36,499 bases of DNA from Chromatiales bacterium (lineage in GTDB: Bacteria > Pseudomonadota > Gammaproteobacteria > Steroidobacterales > Woeseiaceae). The stretch is from NCBI GenBank assembly GCA_024679535.1, contig JAIBDF010000018.1:1-36499 (forward strand), in the 5' to 3' direction. Positions within the stretch are counted from its first letter, which is position 1. Each line of letters starts with the position of its first letter. Shown here piece after piece: positions 1 through 8,561 of this stretch. The notes under the pieces are model-generated. The model worked only from the letters and a program-made list of their open reading frames with translations, made no database searches and was not told the origin of the DNA. A program made the translations under genes and the position numbers.

Positions 1-24
1 ATTCAACGAAACTGGATGCAATTA

Positions 25-648
25 ATGAAATATTTCAAGTACATGCCTATTGCGGCTCTGTTGTTCAATACTGCTTGCGCCTCGACGACAAAAGACGAAG
101 ACGCCTCCGCCAAAGCAGAAATTTCTGCCATGGAACAAGAAGCCACTTTGGACCGACCATCGTTTTCTGCCAGTCAGTCTATGATGGTCTCAGCTGTTGT
201 GGAGGCCATTAATCACGAAACTCGAGTTGTCACGGTGCGCAAACCGGATGGCGAAGAAATCACTTTTACGGCCAGTGAGGAAGCTCGCAATCTAGATCAG
301 GTAAAAGTAGGTGATGTCCTCATTGCCGAATACGTTGAATCTGTGTCCATAGACGTCATGGCAAATGATGGCCTGGAACCGGACGCTGCCGAGATTACCG
401 CGATGACCCGCACCGAGGAAGGTGAAATGCCCGGATTCGCAGCGATGGATACGTCTGTAGTTGTCGCCACCGTTGAGGAAATCAACGTGGAGATGAATAC
501 GTTCAAATTAAAAGGACCCGATGGCACTGTCAGTGAATACGTAGCCCGGAACCCTGACAACCTGACTCGGGCGGTTGTCGGTGACCTGGTCATAATCACT
601 GTTACTGAAGCTGTCGCAATTGCAGTTGAGCCTCAGCCTGCTAATTAG
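25..648 (+). CDS. Exported protein with a duplicated beta-rich domain, possible lipoprotein
   Basis: I do not recognise a named family. The product is about 207 aa. It opens with a signal sequence (MKYFKYMPIAALLFNTAC) ending at a Cys that could be lipidated, although the residue three before the Cys is Asn, which is poor for a lipobox. After a charged linker come two copies of one domain, at roughly residues 54-111 and 144-201. Each has the pattern V-E-x-I-N, a PDG turn, N-L-x-x-x-x-V-G-D and a closing V-x-E-x-V strand. This looks like a duplicated small beta barrel, but the fold is inferred. I prefer ATG 25 over ATG 16 because the signal sequence starts there and a GGA lies about 9 nt upstream. 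It converges with the DUF885 gene and nothing upstream is visible. The function is unknown. Confidence 0.75.
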   Translation: MKYFKYMPIAALLFNTACASTTKDEDASAKAEISAMEQEATLDRPSFSASQSMMVSAVVEAINHETRVVTVRKPDGEEITFTASEEARNLDQVKVGDVLIAEYVESVSIDVMANDGLEPDAAEITAMTRTEEGEMPGFAAMDTSVVVATVEEINVEMNTFKLKGPDGTVSEYVARNPDNLTRAVVGDLVIITVTEAVAIAVEPQPAN

Positions 649-676
649 ATTAGGTCGCCACGGCAACGACGGCGCG

Positions 677-2515
677 CTATGGCGTTGCGAGTTGCTCAGC
701 TATCCAGTTGTCTACAACGTCGTCCAGTAGCGCGAGCGGAACACCACCACTGGTCAACACGACCCGGTGAAACGCCCTCAGGTCAAACTGGGCTCCCAGC
801 TGATCCTGGGCGCGTTGTCGGGCATCCAGAATATGCAGCATACCGACCAGATACGCTGTCGCCTGCCCGGGTACGACGCTGTAGCGCCCAGCCGCACCTT
901 CAGACGCACCGCGGCTCGCGCCCAGGTTGTCCATATTGAACTGCACGGCCTGCTCGAACGACCAGCCCATACTATGAATACCCGTATCCATCACCAGCCG
1001 GGCGGCTCGTAGCGCTTCGAACTGGAGCCGACCCAGGTTGCCGTAGGGATCGTTCGCGTACCAACCCAACTCATACGCCAAGCGCTCGGCGTACAAGGCC
1101 CAGCCTTCGACGAAAGCTGTGAACCGCACCGTCTTACGGAACGAAGGGCCGGCAGCTTGCTCCATCGCTATTGCGATTTGCGTGTGATGCCCGGGAACGG
1201 CCTCGTGGTACGTCAGGGAAGGCATCGAGAACCAGGGCTCATCGTGGACAGTGCCCGCATAGAACGCGCCCGGGCGGGTACCGTCAAAGGACGGCCCGAT
1301 ATAAAAGCCACCGAACTCATCATCGGCGACGACGACATTCGAGGATGGAAATATATCGAAGGCCTGGTCAAGCTCCTGTTCCGCCGCCTGGATAATTGCT
1401 TCGTAAGTGGCTTTCACATCAGCGGCCGGGATCACTCCACCGTCCGCCTCAACGCGCGCATAGAGTTGTGCCCGCGTCTCGTCTCGCGGGTAGCCGAGCT
1501 GATCGAAAATCAACCGCATCTCGGCATGAATGCGCTGCAATTCGTCGAGTCCAAGCTGGTGAATCTCGGCAGCCGTCAGATCCGTCGTCGTATGGTGGCG
1601 CAGCATGTAATTGTAGTAGTCGTTGCCGCGGGAATACTGCCCGACGCCAATCCCTGAGGGAGCGCGCGCCCGCAGGTTTTGCAATGCGGCCCGCAGCTCC
1701 CGGTACGCCGGATAGATGCTTTGCCTTACTGTGTCCCGAGCACCGATGCGCAGCGCCGTGCGATCATCGAGGGTGAGTTCTGGAATATCCTCGAGCGCCG
1801 CTACGAAGTGATCATAGAACGAAACACCTTCGGCGGTAATTGGCCCATCAGCTATTGCGTGCATGCGCGCTATCGCCGCATCCATTGTAATCGCCGGCTC
1901 GATGATGCCAGCACCACTTTGCAGATTCAGATAGTCGATGACCTGCCGGAACTTCCTGACAACGCCGCCCAATCGTGTGAGGTAATCCTCGGCATCCTGG
2001 CGCGTGGCCAGTGGGTGGATATCCAGAAAGAAACGTTCCGTATCGCTCTGCACCCCGTGGAAATTATAGGTTGCAATAAAATCGTAATAGATAAAATCGA
2101 GGCCATCTGCGCGGTCCTGCAAATACCACTCATAAAAGTCATAACTGAGCTTGTCATCATCCGACAGCAGATCCCTGTCGAAACTACGCAATACGTCGAG
2201 CGCAACCTGAACCATCGCGTAGGTGTCGCGCGTGTAGTCGTCCGACAGATTATCGAGGACCGGAGTATCAAGCGGGTAGACGCTGCTCAGGGCGTTCCAG
2301 ACAATCGACTCGGGCGATCGGTAGGTAAGCGCCTCCAGTGACTTGTCGTAGTACTCGGTTAGACTCAGGCCAGCCAGATCGCTTTGCAGCACCTCAGCGG
2401 GCGACGGTTGAGCTACAGGTGTTGGTCGGGGTGGAATGGCACCTATGTCTCCACCCGGTCCTCCACACGACGCAATGGCCAACATCGCCAACAATGCGAA
2501 TACCGGCTTTCTCAT
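677..2515 (-). CDS. DUF885 family lipoprotein, putative zinc metallopeptidase
   Basis: The product is about 612 aa and matches the DUF885 family, whose members are thought to be zinc peptidases. The N-terminus is a lipoprotein signal (MRKPVFALLAMLAIASC) with lipobox I-A-S-C, so it should be anchored in the envelope facing the periplasm. The family metal motif is visible as YHEAVPGHHTQ, an HExxxGHH arrangement in the last third, followed by FVEGWALYAE, which should supply a further Glu ligand. The start at 2515 is chosen because GGAAG lies 8 nt upstream and the lipoprotein signal begins there; a longer reading to 2563 would bury it. The length is normal for the family. A role in scavenging peptides fits the neighbouring amino-acid enzymes, but the substrate is unknown. 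It is a single gene on the minus strand, downstream of merR. Confidence 0.88.
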   Translation of the reverse strand: MRKPVFALLAMLAIASCGGPGGDIGAIPPRPTPVAQPSPAEVLQSDLAGLSLTEYYDKSLEALTYRSPESIVWNALSSVYPLDTPVLDNLSDDYTRDTYAMVQVALDVLRSFDRDLLSDDDKLSYDFYEWYLQDRADGLDFIYYDFIATYNFHGVQSDTERFFLDIHPLATRQDAEDYLTRLGGVVRKFRQVIDYLNLQSGAGIIEPAITMDAAIARMHAIADGPITAEGVSFYDHFVAALEDIPELTLDDRTALRIGARDTVRQSIYPAYRELRAALQNLRARAPSGIGVGQYSRGNDYYNYMLRHHTTTDLTAAEIHQLGLDELQRIHAEMRLIFDQLGYPRDETRAQLYARVEADGGVIPAADVKATYEAIIQAAEQELDQAFDIFPSSNVVVADDEFGGFYIGPSFDGTRPGAFYAGTVHDEPWFSMPSLTYHEAVPGHHTQIAIAMEQAAGPSFRKTVRFTAFVEGWALYAERLAYELGWYANDPYGNLGRLQFEALRAARLVMDTGIHSMGWSFEQAVQFNMDNLGASRGASEGAAGRYSVVPGQATAYLVGMLHILDARQRAQDQLGAQFDLRAFHRVVLTSGGVPLALLDDVVDNWIAEQLATP

Positions 2516-2607
2516 TCTTGTTCTTCCCAGACCATGCTGTGTTATTGCAGACCGCAACCACAACCGAATGTTCCCAGTAGACTCGGTCAGGCGGCCTAAA
2601 TACTAGT

Positions 2608-2620
2608 GGCGCGCAGCGCC
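2608..2620 (-). terminator. Small GC hairpin downstream of the merR-type gene
   Basis: GGCGC and GCGCC arms with a 3-nt loop lie 20 nt past the stop of the regulator at 2641. There is no clear T-run on the minus strand, so this is at best a weak terminator. Confidence 0.25.
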
Positions 2621-2640
2621 GCATGCAATCGGAAGACTCG

Positions 2641-3630
2641 TTATTTTGAAGCCAGGTCTAAATTGATGCCTTCCACCGCGGCGAGGTGCTCGATCGCGTC
2701 TTCGATGGTCGATCGCGCAGCGCCAACCTTGCTCCAGAGAAATTTGTGCAGTTCCACATCCGCCGGTGTCGGACTTTCGCAACCAGCCAGGTATTCCTCC
2801 AAGGCACATAAGCTGAGGACGATATCTACGAGATTCCTCTGACATTGGCATCTAGCCCCGGGAGCGGCCAAGGCCATCGCGGCCAGTGATTCATGCGAAA
2901 ATCGTGGCGGTGCGGATGTGTCATCAGTCGCGCCATGGGCGACACGCTGGACGCTATGATTGGCGGCATCCGTCCGAGCCAGAACCAGGGTCGCCAGCAC
3001 CTGGCTCATGTACGACATTTCGGCCGGTGCGCGCAGCACCTCGATTTTTGCCGTACGTAGCGACTCGACATGCTCCCTGGCACCAAACCGGTATACGACC
3101 AATGCAGCCGGCACACGCAGCCGTCGCATTATCTGGGGTATCTGTGATGCTGTGTCCCTCAAAACCGCCGGACACTCAATTAGCACCACGTCGGCTGGAG
3201 ACTCTGCAAGCAGACTCCGCAGCTCGGCTTCATCGTCGGCCGCGGCGACAACATGGACGGGCGGCAATTGTTTATCGTCGAGCTGAATCATGGCGGCAAG
3301 GCCAGCACCCAGAACAGCGACACGCAGTGGCACCGTTGGCGCGCTCGGTTTGCCTGCCGCAGTCATACGGCTGTAACGTTCCTCAAGTTCGTCAGTAGGA
3401 AGGGACGCAATGCGGCCTATCGACAGACCCTTTTCGGCGAGGCAGCTGATCAGAATCAGCCGTTGGACATCCGCGTCGCTGTAGAGCCGATTCCCGCCAT
3501 CGAGCCGGTGAGGCGTCACCGCCCCATACCGTTGTTCCCACTTGCGAATCGTATGGACAGAAAGCCCCGTAAGCCGAGCAACGGCACTAATTTTCAGCAT
3601 CTGGCCTGTATCTTGGCCTATTTTTTCCAT
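2641..3630 (-). CDS. MerR family regulator with a degenerate B12-binding-like domain and a Cys-containing C-terminal domain
   Basis: The product is 329 aa. Residues 12-80 are a MerR winged helix (ISAVARLTGLSVHTIRKWEQRYG, residues 14-36, then GNRLYSDADVQRL), of the WEQRYG type seen in CarA/LitR regulators rather than metal-sensing CueR/MerR. Residues 102-220 form a Rossmann-like alternating region where CarH-type proteins bind cobalamin. The DxHxxG histidine motif is absent, so B12 light sensing is unlikely. The last 75 residues hold Cys261, Cys263, Cys275 and Cys284 (RCQCQ, LCALEEY, AGCES). A similar C-terminal domain occurs in other MerR proteins, as I recall. The start is well supported: GGAGGAG lies 7 nt upstream of ATG. 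It is divergent from the multicopper oxidase across 467 bp and may control that operon. Confidence 0.88.
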   Translation of the reverse strand: MEKIGQDTGQMLKISAVARLTGLSVHTIRKWEQRYGAVTPHRLDGGNRLYSDADVQRLILISCLAEKGLSIGRIASLPTDELEERYSRMTAAGKPSAPTVPLRVAVLGAGLAAMIQLDDKQLPPVHVVAAADDEAELRSLLAESPADVVLIECPAVLRDTASQIPQIMRRLRVPAALVVYRFGAREHVESLRTAKIEVLRAPAEMSYMSQVLATLVLARTDAANHSVQRVAHGATDDTSAPPRFSHESLAAMALAAPGARCQCQRNLVDIVLSLCALEEYLAGCESPTPADVELHKFLWSKVGAARSTIEDAIEHLAAVEGINLDLASK

Positions 3631-3861
3631 TTCACACTCCTCCGCAGGCGTGTCGCGAGCCGGTCAGAGTTTAGACACTTGTAGGACATCCGTCCACCAG
3701 CGCAAACCAAGGCCTTTGGCTTCGTCATGCACCGGGCCTGGACCCCTCAGACAGCCCCAAAGCCGCGCCAGCTAGCCGTTGCAGCTCTATCATAGCCCTT
3801 ACAATAAGCGCGTGTTTTTATCAATACGCCGCCGCAAAACCCAATCGAAAGATGAGTTATC

Positions 3862-3876
3862 TACTAATCGTTAGTA
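3862..3876. promoter_or_regulatory. Palindrome, possible MerR operator
   Basis: TACTAA-TCG-TTAGTA is a perfect palindrome with 6-bp arms. A second, overlapping inverted pair (TAGTAT at 3872-3877 and ATACTA at 3890-3895) follows. MerR-type regulators bind palindromes in their own divergent promoter regions, so this is a reasonable operator candidate. It is inference only. Confidence 0.4.
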
Positions 3877-3954
3877 TAGGTTTTATTAGATACTATCCAG
3901 CCTTTTGTCTAGGTGACATCTTATGTCTAAGCATTTAAATTAGCGTTCAAGCCA

Positions 3955-3979
3955 GTTGTCGGACCCTTTCCTCGACAAC
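3955..3979. repeat. Inverted repeat GTTGTCG / CGACAAC
   Basis: Perfect 7-bp arms at 3955-3961 and 3973-3979 are separated by 11 nt, about 120 bp upstream of the multicopper oxidase. It could be an operator or an RNA hairpin in the leader. Confidence 0.4.
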
Positions 3980-4023
3980 ACTTCGACATCCGGTCGATGA
4001 ATAAAAATATAGGTTAACGAGAC

Positions 4024-4072
4024 AGTCAGCCACGCACTTCGGCTTCGCAGCTCTAGACACGGGGTGCTGACT
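4024..4072 (+). promoter_or_regulatory. Leader stem-loop just upstream of the multicopper oxidase
   Basis: AGTCAGC (4024-4030) pairs perfectly with GCTGACT (4066-4072), closing a 35-nt internal region. The stem ends about 8 nt before the AAGGGG ribosome binding site at 4080. If transcribed, it would form a hairpin next to the ribosome site. No known riboswitch is recognised. Confidence 0.35.
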
Positions 4073-4097
4073 ACGCTCCAAAGGGGTACGAGTTCAC

Positions 4098-6905
4098 ATG
4101 AATACGGTTTCCAATCCAAATAGCGGACGCACGCTGAGTAAACGGAAAATCATCGGGCTGCGCGGTAGCACCCGGCTGTTCCTTTTGGTGGCGCTGGGCA
4201 CCAGCCTGCTGGCCGCGGCCGCGACACTCGACAATTTCGGCCCGCCACCTGCCGGAGATCCGTCCGCCCATACGGGCCCCATCATTAGTGAGTCGCTTGC
4301 CGGGGACCTTGTGGACAAGCCACCGGTGTACAAGGGAGCGATAGAAGGCGGCCCCACGGGCACCGCGGCCGACCAAAGTTTGACGGGGTCGATTCCCGAG
4401 GACGATCTGTCGGGCGGAGGAAAATATAATATTCCGACGAATAGCAAGCCAAGTCCGCTCTTCGGCGCAAAACCCTTTACGCAGCAAATACTGCGCTTCG
4501 AGGAGTTCGGTACCGAACCCCTTGATCCTGCTGGCCCCACTCCGACATTGTCCTTCCCTGGCCCCTCGGTCGGACCTTTGCCCGCGCAGGACCCATCGGA
4601 TTTGGCCAAAAGCAGTCCGGATCCTGCCGCGATTGAGGCTTTCCTTGCGGAGCCCGGCATCGCCCCGTTCCCGACGGAGTTTTCAAACGTCGCGGAACAA
4701 AACCCCTGGAAGGCGACGATCGAAGCGTATCTCGGCCGCCCGCTGAATGATCCTCCTGCAGAAGGCCGGCCACCCGGACAGGGTTGGGCACATCAGCGGT
4801 GGAACGAATTCTATCCGGTGCAATACTACGAGACGGCTCAGGTCGGCGCGCGGGTTAACGGCGGGTTCCGCGACAAGCGGCAGCGCCATGGCTATGCCGT
4901 CGGTGAGTGGGCGCCCGGCGGTTTGTACAACAACACTACTGGCTCGCCGGGCAATGCGGGCACGACAGCAGGTATCGGGATTCGCTTCCACCCCGACATG
5001 CCGACTCAGGAGCACAAGACCTTATGGACCTTTGATGGGACTCTGCCACCTAAACTACTGAACGTTCGCTATGGTCAGCCGATGCTCACGCGTCATTACA
5101 ACGCGCTGCCCATTGACGTCACGGCAAACCGAGGCTTCGGCATGCATACGTTGACGACGCATGAGCATAATGGTCACTCTCCGGCCGAGAGTGACGGGTT
5201 TGCCGGTGCCTTCTTCTTTCCGGGACAGTTCTACGATTACCGTTGGCCAATTACGCTGGCAGGCTACGATTCCATTAACACCGACGCCTCAGATCCTCGC
5301 GCCGCGTTTCCATGCGAGCCCGGCGAGACTCTGTTCGTAAATGACGCCAACCCGGGGCTTAAGACCTGCGAGAACGGCACCATTAAAATACGAGGCGACT
5401 GGCGCCAAACCATGAGCACGCACTGGTTCCACGATCACATGATCGATTTCACTGCCCCGAACGTCTACAAGGGCAATGCTGCGATGATGAATTACTACAG
5501 CGCTATTGACCGTGGCAACGAGGCAATCGACGACGGCGTGAACCTGCGCCTGCCGAGCGGCTCGGCCCTGTCGTGGGGAAACCGGGATTACGATGTCAAC
5601 CTGTTGCTTGCGGGCAAGGCCTGGGATAAGGACGGGCAGCTGTGGTTCAACATTTTTAACAAGAACGGGTTCCTGGGTGACCAGTTCCTGGTCAACTGGC
5701 TCTACAAGCCCTATATGGAAGTGCGTGAACGGCGTTACCGCTTCCGCATCCTGAACGGTTCCGTGTCCCGTTATTTGAAGGTCGCTCTGGTTCAGGAGGT
5801 GCAGGGACGGACGAAGGGTGAAATTCGTGGCCGCCGGGGACAGAAAGTCTCGTGGAACAGAATTCCTTTCCATATGGTTGCCAACGACGGCAACATCATG
5901 GAGCACGCGATCCCCTTCGATGGAAAGCACGATCTTGATGGTGATGGCAATGCCGCTGAACACAAGGGAATGCTCCCGGTACAGGCGATCGCCGAGCGAC
6001 ATGACATCGTTGTGGACTTTGCTGCTCATGGCCTGAAGCCTGGCGACAAGCTGTATTTCGTGAACGTGCTTGAGCACAAGGACGGCAAAGTCGTCGAGGG
6101 AAGTGTGTCTCTGGGCGCCGTGCTTCGCGAGACCTATAAGGCCGAGCTCGAATTCAAGGACGGACAACCGGACGAATGGGTCGACGGTGACCCTGTGGTC
6201 GGCAAGTTTCTGGAATTTCGAATACAGCCCTACGACGGCATCGATCAGAGCATGAATCCGGCCGAGTATGAGCCGGGCGGTAAGAAGATGATTCCGCTCG
6301 TATTCAATCGTGACGATAAGGCACAAATGGCGGAGCTGGAAAATGCGCGGCATCGTACCTTCAAGTTTGGCCGATCCTCGGGCACCGACTCAGCGCCGTG
6401 GACCATCAAGACAGATGGCGGTGATGCTTACACTGCAGATACCCGCCGACTGAGCGTGGCCCCGCAACTGGCCAATGGTCCCACCGACGCAGGGTTTGCA
6501 GGGGACGGAACCACTGAAATCTGGAGACTTGAGACCGGCGGTGGTTGGAGCCACCCGATTCACATCCACTTTGAAGAAGGGATCATTCTCTATCAGGACG
6601 GCGAAGCCCCGCCAGCCTGGCACCGCTGGGCACGCAAGGATGTGTTCCGTATCGGTCCTGAGGAAGAAGCTGCACGAGACATGGATATCTATTACCAGTT
6701 CCGGGAGTTCGCGGGTAGCTATGTGGAGCATTGTCACAATACCCAGCATGAGGATCATGCGATGTTGCTGCGCTGGGACATCGAACAGCCTGGGCAGGTG
6801 CAGTTAATGCCTGCACCGATCCCCACCTGGGATGGCGTCAAGTATGTCGACAGTATCGCGTTGCCTACTTTCAGAAGCGGAGATGGCTTTGGTCTGCAGG
6901 ACTAA
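4098..6905 (+). CDS. Large exported multicopper oxidase
   Basis: The product is 935 aa, longer than classic laccases (about 500 aa). All four copper motifs are present: H355-E-H357, HWFHDH at 442-447, HPIHIH at 819-824, and HCHNTQHEDHAM at 878-889. The last gives Cys879 as the type 1 ligand and Met889 as its axial ligand. A hydrophobic stretch near residues 29-41 after basic residues is a signal peptide. Residues 45-240 are a Pro/Gly-rich extension without recognisable motifs, and a large insert lies between the second and third copper motifs. AAGGGG about 12 nt upstream supports ATG 4098. Such enzymes oxidise Mn(II), Fe(II), Cu(I) or phenols outside the cytoplasm; which substrate applies here is not visible. 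It heads an operon with a SCO-cytochrome c protein 31 nt downstream, which may load copper. Confidence 0.93.
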   Translation: MNTVSNPNSGRTLSKRKIIGLRGSTRLFLLVALGTSLLAAAATLDNFGPPPAGDPSAHTGPIISESLAGDLVDKPPVYKGAIEGGPTGTAADQSLTGSIPEDDLSGGGKYNIPTNSKPSPLFGAKPFTQQILRFEEFGTEPLDPAGPTPTLSFPGPSVGPLPAQDPSDLAKSSPDPAAIEAFLAEPGIAPFPTEFSNVAEQNPWKATIEAYLGRPLNDPPAEGRPPGQGWAHQRWNEFYPVQYYETAQVGARVNGGFRDKRQRHGYAVGEWAPGGLYNNTTGSPGNAGTTAGIGIRFHPDMPTQEHKTLWTFDGTLPPKLLNVRYGQPMLTRHYNALPIDVTANRGFGMHTLTTHEHNGHSPAESDGFAGAFFFPGQFYDYRWPITLAGYDSINTDASDPRAAFPCEPGETLFVNDANPGLKTCENGTIKIRGDWRQTMSTHWFHDHMIDFTAPNVYKGNAAMMNYYSAIDRGNEAIDDGVNLRLPSGSALSWGNRDYDVNLLLAGKAWDKDGQLWFNIFNKNGFLGDQFLVNWLYKPYMEVRERRYRFRILNGSVSRYLKVALVQEVQGRTKGEIRGRRGQKVSWNRIPFHMVANDGNIMEHAIPFDGKHDLDGDGNAAEHKGMLPVQAIAERHDIVVDFAAHGLKPGDKLYFVNVLEHKDGKVVEGSVSLGAVLRETYKAELEFKDGQPDEWVDGDPVVGKFLEFRIQPYDGIDQSMNPAEYEPGGKKMIPLVFNRDDKAQMAELENARHRTFKFGRSSGTDSAPWTIKTDGGDAYTADTRRLSVAPQLANGPTDAGFAGDGTTEIWRLETGGGWSHPIHIHFEEGIILYQDGEAPPAWHRWARKDVFRIGPEEEAARDMDIYYQFREFAGSYVEHCHNTQHEDHAMLLRWDIEQPGQVQLMPAPIPTWDGVKYVDSIALPTFRSGDGFGLQD

Positions 6906-6936
6906 TCGCCAATCCGGTTGCATTGGAGAAAGAAGG

Positions 6937-8007
6937 ATGAGGATTGAAATGAAATCCAGCTTCTCGGACTTGTGGCAGGTCGGCAGGCAGATGTTGTGCT
7001 TCGCAATTTTGGCAACGGGGTTCGTAATCAGCTTTGCGGTCCCGAGTCATGCCAGCAGCGCAGGTGATGTTTGGGGTGCCGATTACTTCCCCAATTACGA
7101 ACTGCAGGCACACACTGGCGAAACGCTTCGGTTTTTTGACGACGTTATAAAAGACAAGGTGGTCGCGGTGAATTTCATCTTCACCACGTGCAAAGACGTC
7201 TGCCCAATGGAAACCGCACGCATGGTGTCCGTGTACAAGATCATGGGAGATCGAGTGGGTTCAGACGTTTTTTTCTACTCGATAACGATCGATCCGGAAA
7301 ACGACACGGTGGATGTACTGCGTGACTATGCGGAACGCTTTGGTGTGGATGGAGAGAATTGGAAGTTCCTGACGGGTAAGAAAGAAGAGATTGACGCAAT
7401 TCGAGAGAAGTTCGGTCTGTATGGTGATCCCCTCGAAGAGCAGGACCTTTCAAATCACAATATCAATCTGATGCTCGGCAACCAGGCGACGGGACACTGG
7501 GTACGGCGCTCGCCGTTCGAGAATCCGTACATTTTGTCGAACCAGCTAGGCGCCTGGCTGCATGGCTACAAAGAAGCGGGTGAGCATGTGCAAAACGACT
7601 ATGCATCCGCGCCGAAACTTCGCCAGATTTCCAGCGGGGAGATGATGTTTCGGGATCGCTGCGCCTCTTGTCACGACATTAGTGGGGGCCTTGCGCCGGG
7701 CCGCAATGCCCGGCCCCTGGGCCCGGATCTGTATGGCGTAACACTGCGGCGGGAAGACGCCTGGCTGCGCCGCTGGCTGGCCGAGCCCGATAAAATGGTG
7801 GCGTCTGGCGATCCCGTCGCGGTGGCTTTAAATGCCCAGTGGGAAATCGTCATGCCGAATTTCCGGCTCGACGATGGCGAGATTGATGACCTGATCAATT
7901 ACATGGCGGGGGAGACTACTCGCATCGAGCAGCGTTACGCTGCCGCCGTTGAGGAAAAAGAACACGATATGCATGACCACTCGTCACATCAACATGGCGA
8001 GCATTGA
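6937..8007 (+). CDS. SCO1/SenC copper chaperone fused to cytochrome c
   Basis: The product is 356 aa. Residues 17-40 form a signal peptide or membrane anchor. Residues 45-215 are a SCO thioredoxin-like domain with the copper motif FTTCKDVCP (Cys85, Cys89) and the partner His at SNHN (His174). Residues 233-325 are a class I cytochrome c domain with haem motif CASCH (242-246) and a candidate axial Met in MPNF (Met307). The C-terminal tail is His-rich (HDMHDHSSHQHGEH) and could bind copper. I chose ATG 6937 because GGAG sits 8 nt upstream; an in-frame reading from 6832 would overlap the oxidase gene. It follows the multicopper oxidase by 31 nt, so a role in metallating that oxidase or passing its electrons on is likely, though unproven. 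Confidence 0.93.
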   Translation: MRIEMKSSFSDLWQVGRQMLCFAILATGFVISFAVPSHASSAGDVWGADYFPNYELQAHTGETLRFFDDVIKDKVVAVNFIFTTCKDVCPMETARMVSVYKIMGDRVGSDVFFYSITIDPENDTVDVLRDYAERFGVDGENWKFLTGKKEEIDAIREKFGLYGDPLEEQDLSNHNINLMLGNQATGHWVRRSPFENPYILSNQLGAWLHGYKEAGEHVQNDYASAPKLRQISSGEMMFRDRCASCHDISGGLAPGRNARPLGPDLYGVTLRREDAWLRRWLAEPDKMVASGDPVAVALNAQWEIVMPNFRLDDGEIDDLINYMAGETTRIEQRYAAAVEEKEHDMHDHSSHQHGEH

Positions 8008-8075
8008 TCTGTAAAGAGAGCAGAACTTCGCCAATATTCAAATTGATTTGAGATTGAACAACCAGGAACCAGATT

Positions 8076-8525
8076 ATGGCCCAACACAAACTACTACTCG
8101 GGACCGCCGCAATTGCCATCGCTCTGTCTGGCATCGCAACTTCAAGAGCTGACAGCATCCTTGTATGCGACAACACAAACAACGCCAGCGAAATGCTAGC
8201 TGTGCGCTATATTCATTCACCTACGCGTGCATTGTTTGATATCAGTTTCAAAGCCCCAGCGAATAAAAGCCTGGAGGCCCGGCAGGAACTCGAAGTACGC
8301 GTCGACGGTTACGTGGTTGGCTACGCCACTCTGGCAGCCAGGGCTGACGGCAGCTTCGGTGCGAGTGTGTCGTTCGATTCCTATGCGAATACCGGCCAGG
8401 CTCTGGACGCAACGACGGTAGCATTTCCGCCCATGTGGCCAGGACTACTGCCACCGGCATCCGTCGGTCTTGGTGTGGGCTCGCGGGTCATGATTGGCAG
8501 CCTCGGCTGCACGCTGGAGGAATAA
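8076..8525 (+). CDS. Small secreted protein of unknown function
   Basis: The product is 149 aa. Residues 1-25 are a clear signal peptide (KLLLGTAAIAIALSGIATSRA), after which the mature protein would start near DSILVC. Two cysteines remain in the mature part (Cys31 and Cys145), so one disulphide could join the two ends. The body is rich in beta-prone residues, with VRVDGYVVGYATL in the middle. AGGA about 8 nt upstream supports ATG 8076. It follows the SCO-cytochrome c gene by 68 nt and probably belongs to the same operon. I recognise no family. Confidence 0.72.
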   Translation: MAQHKLLLGTAAIAIALSGIATSRADSILVCDNTNNASEMLAVRYIHSPTRALFDISFKAPANKSLEARQELEVRVDGYVVGYATLAARADGSFGASVSFDSYANTGQALDATTVAFPPMWPGLLPPASVGLGVGSRVMIGSLGCTLEE

Positions 8526-8527
8526 GC

Positions 8528-8560
8528 GCAGCGAGCAAGCCAAGCTGCCCCGATCGCTGC
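8528..8560. terminator. Hairpin between two convergent genes
   Basis: GCAGCGA (8528-8534) and TCGCTGC (8554-8560) are perfect 7-bp arms in the 36-bp gap between the convergent stops at 8525 and 8562. On the plus strand the stem is followed by ATTATTCTT. It probably works as a terminator for the copper operon, although the loop of 19 nt is long. Confidence 0.45.
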
Positions 8561-8561
8561 A

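Larger units (their letters stand above)
3631..4097. other. Divergent intergenic region between merR-type gene and multicopper oxidase
   Basis: This 467-bp stretch has no credible gene. The half nearest the oxidase is AT-rich and contains several inverted repeats, listed separately. It should hold the promoters of both divergent genes. I could not pick out a convincing -35/-10 pair. Confidence 0.6.

Noticed and set aside
5289-6353. Minus-strand open frame of 354 codons
   Set aside because: It lies wholly inside the multicopper oxidase on the other strand and its sequence is a shadow of that gene.
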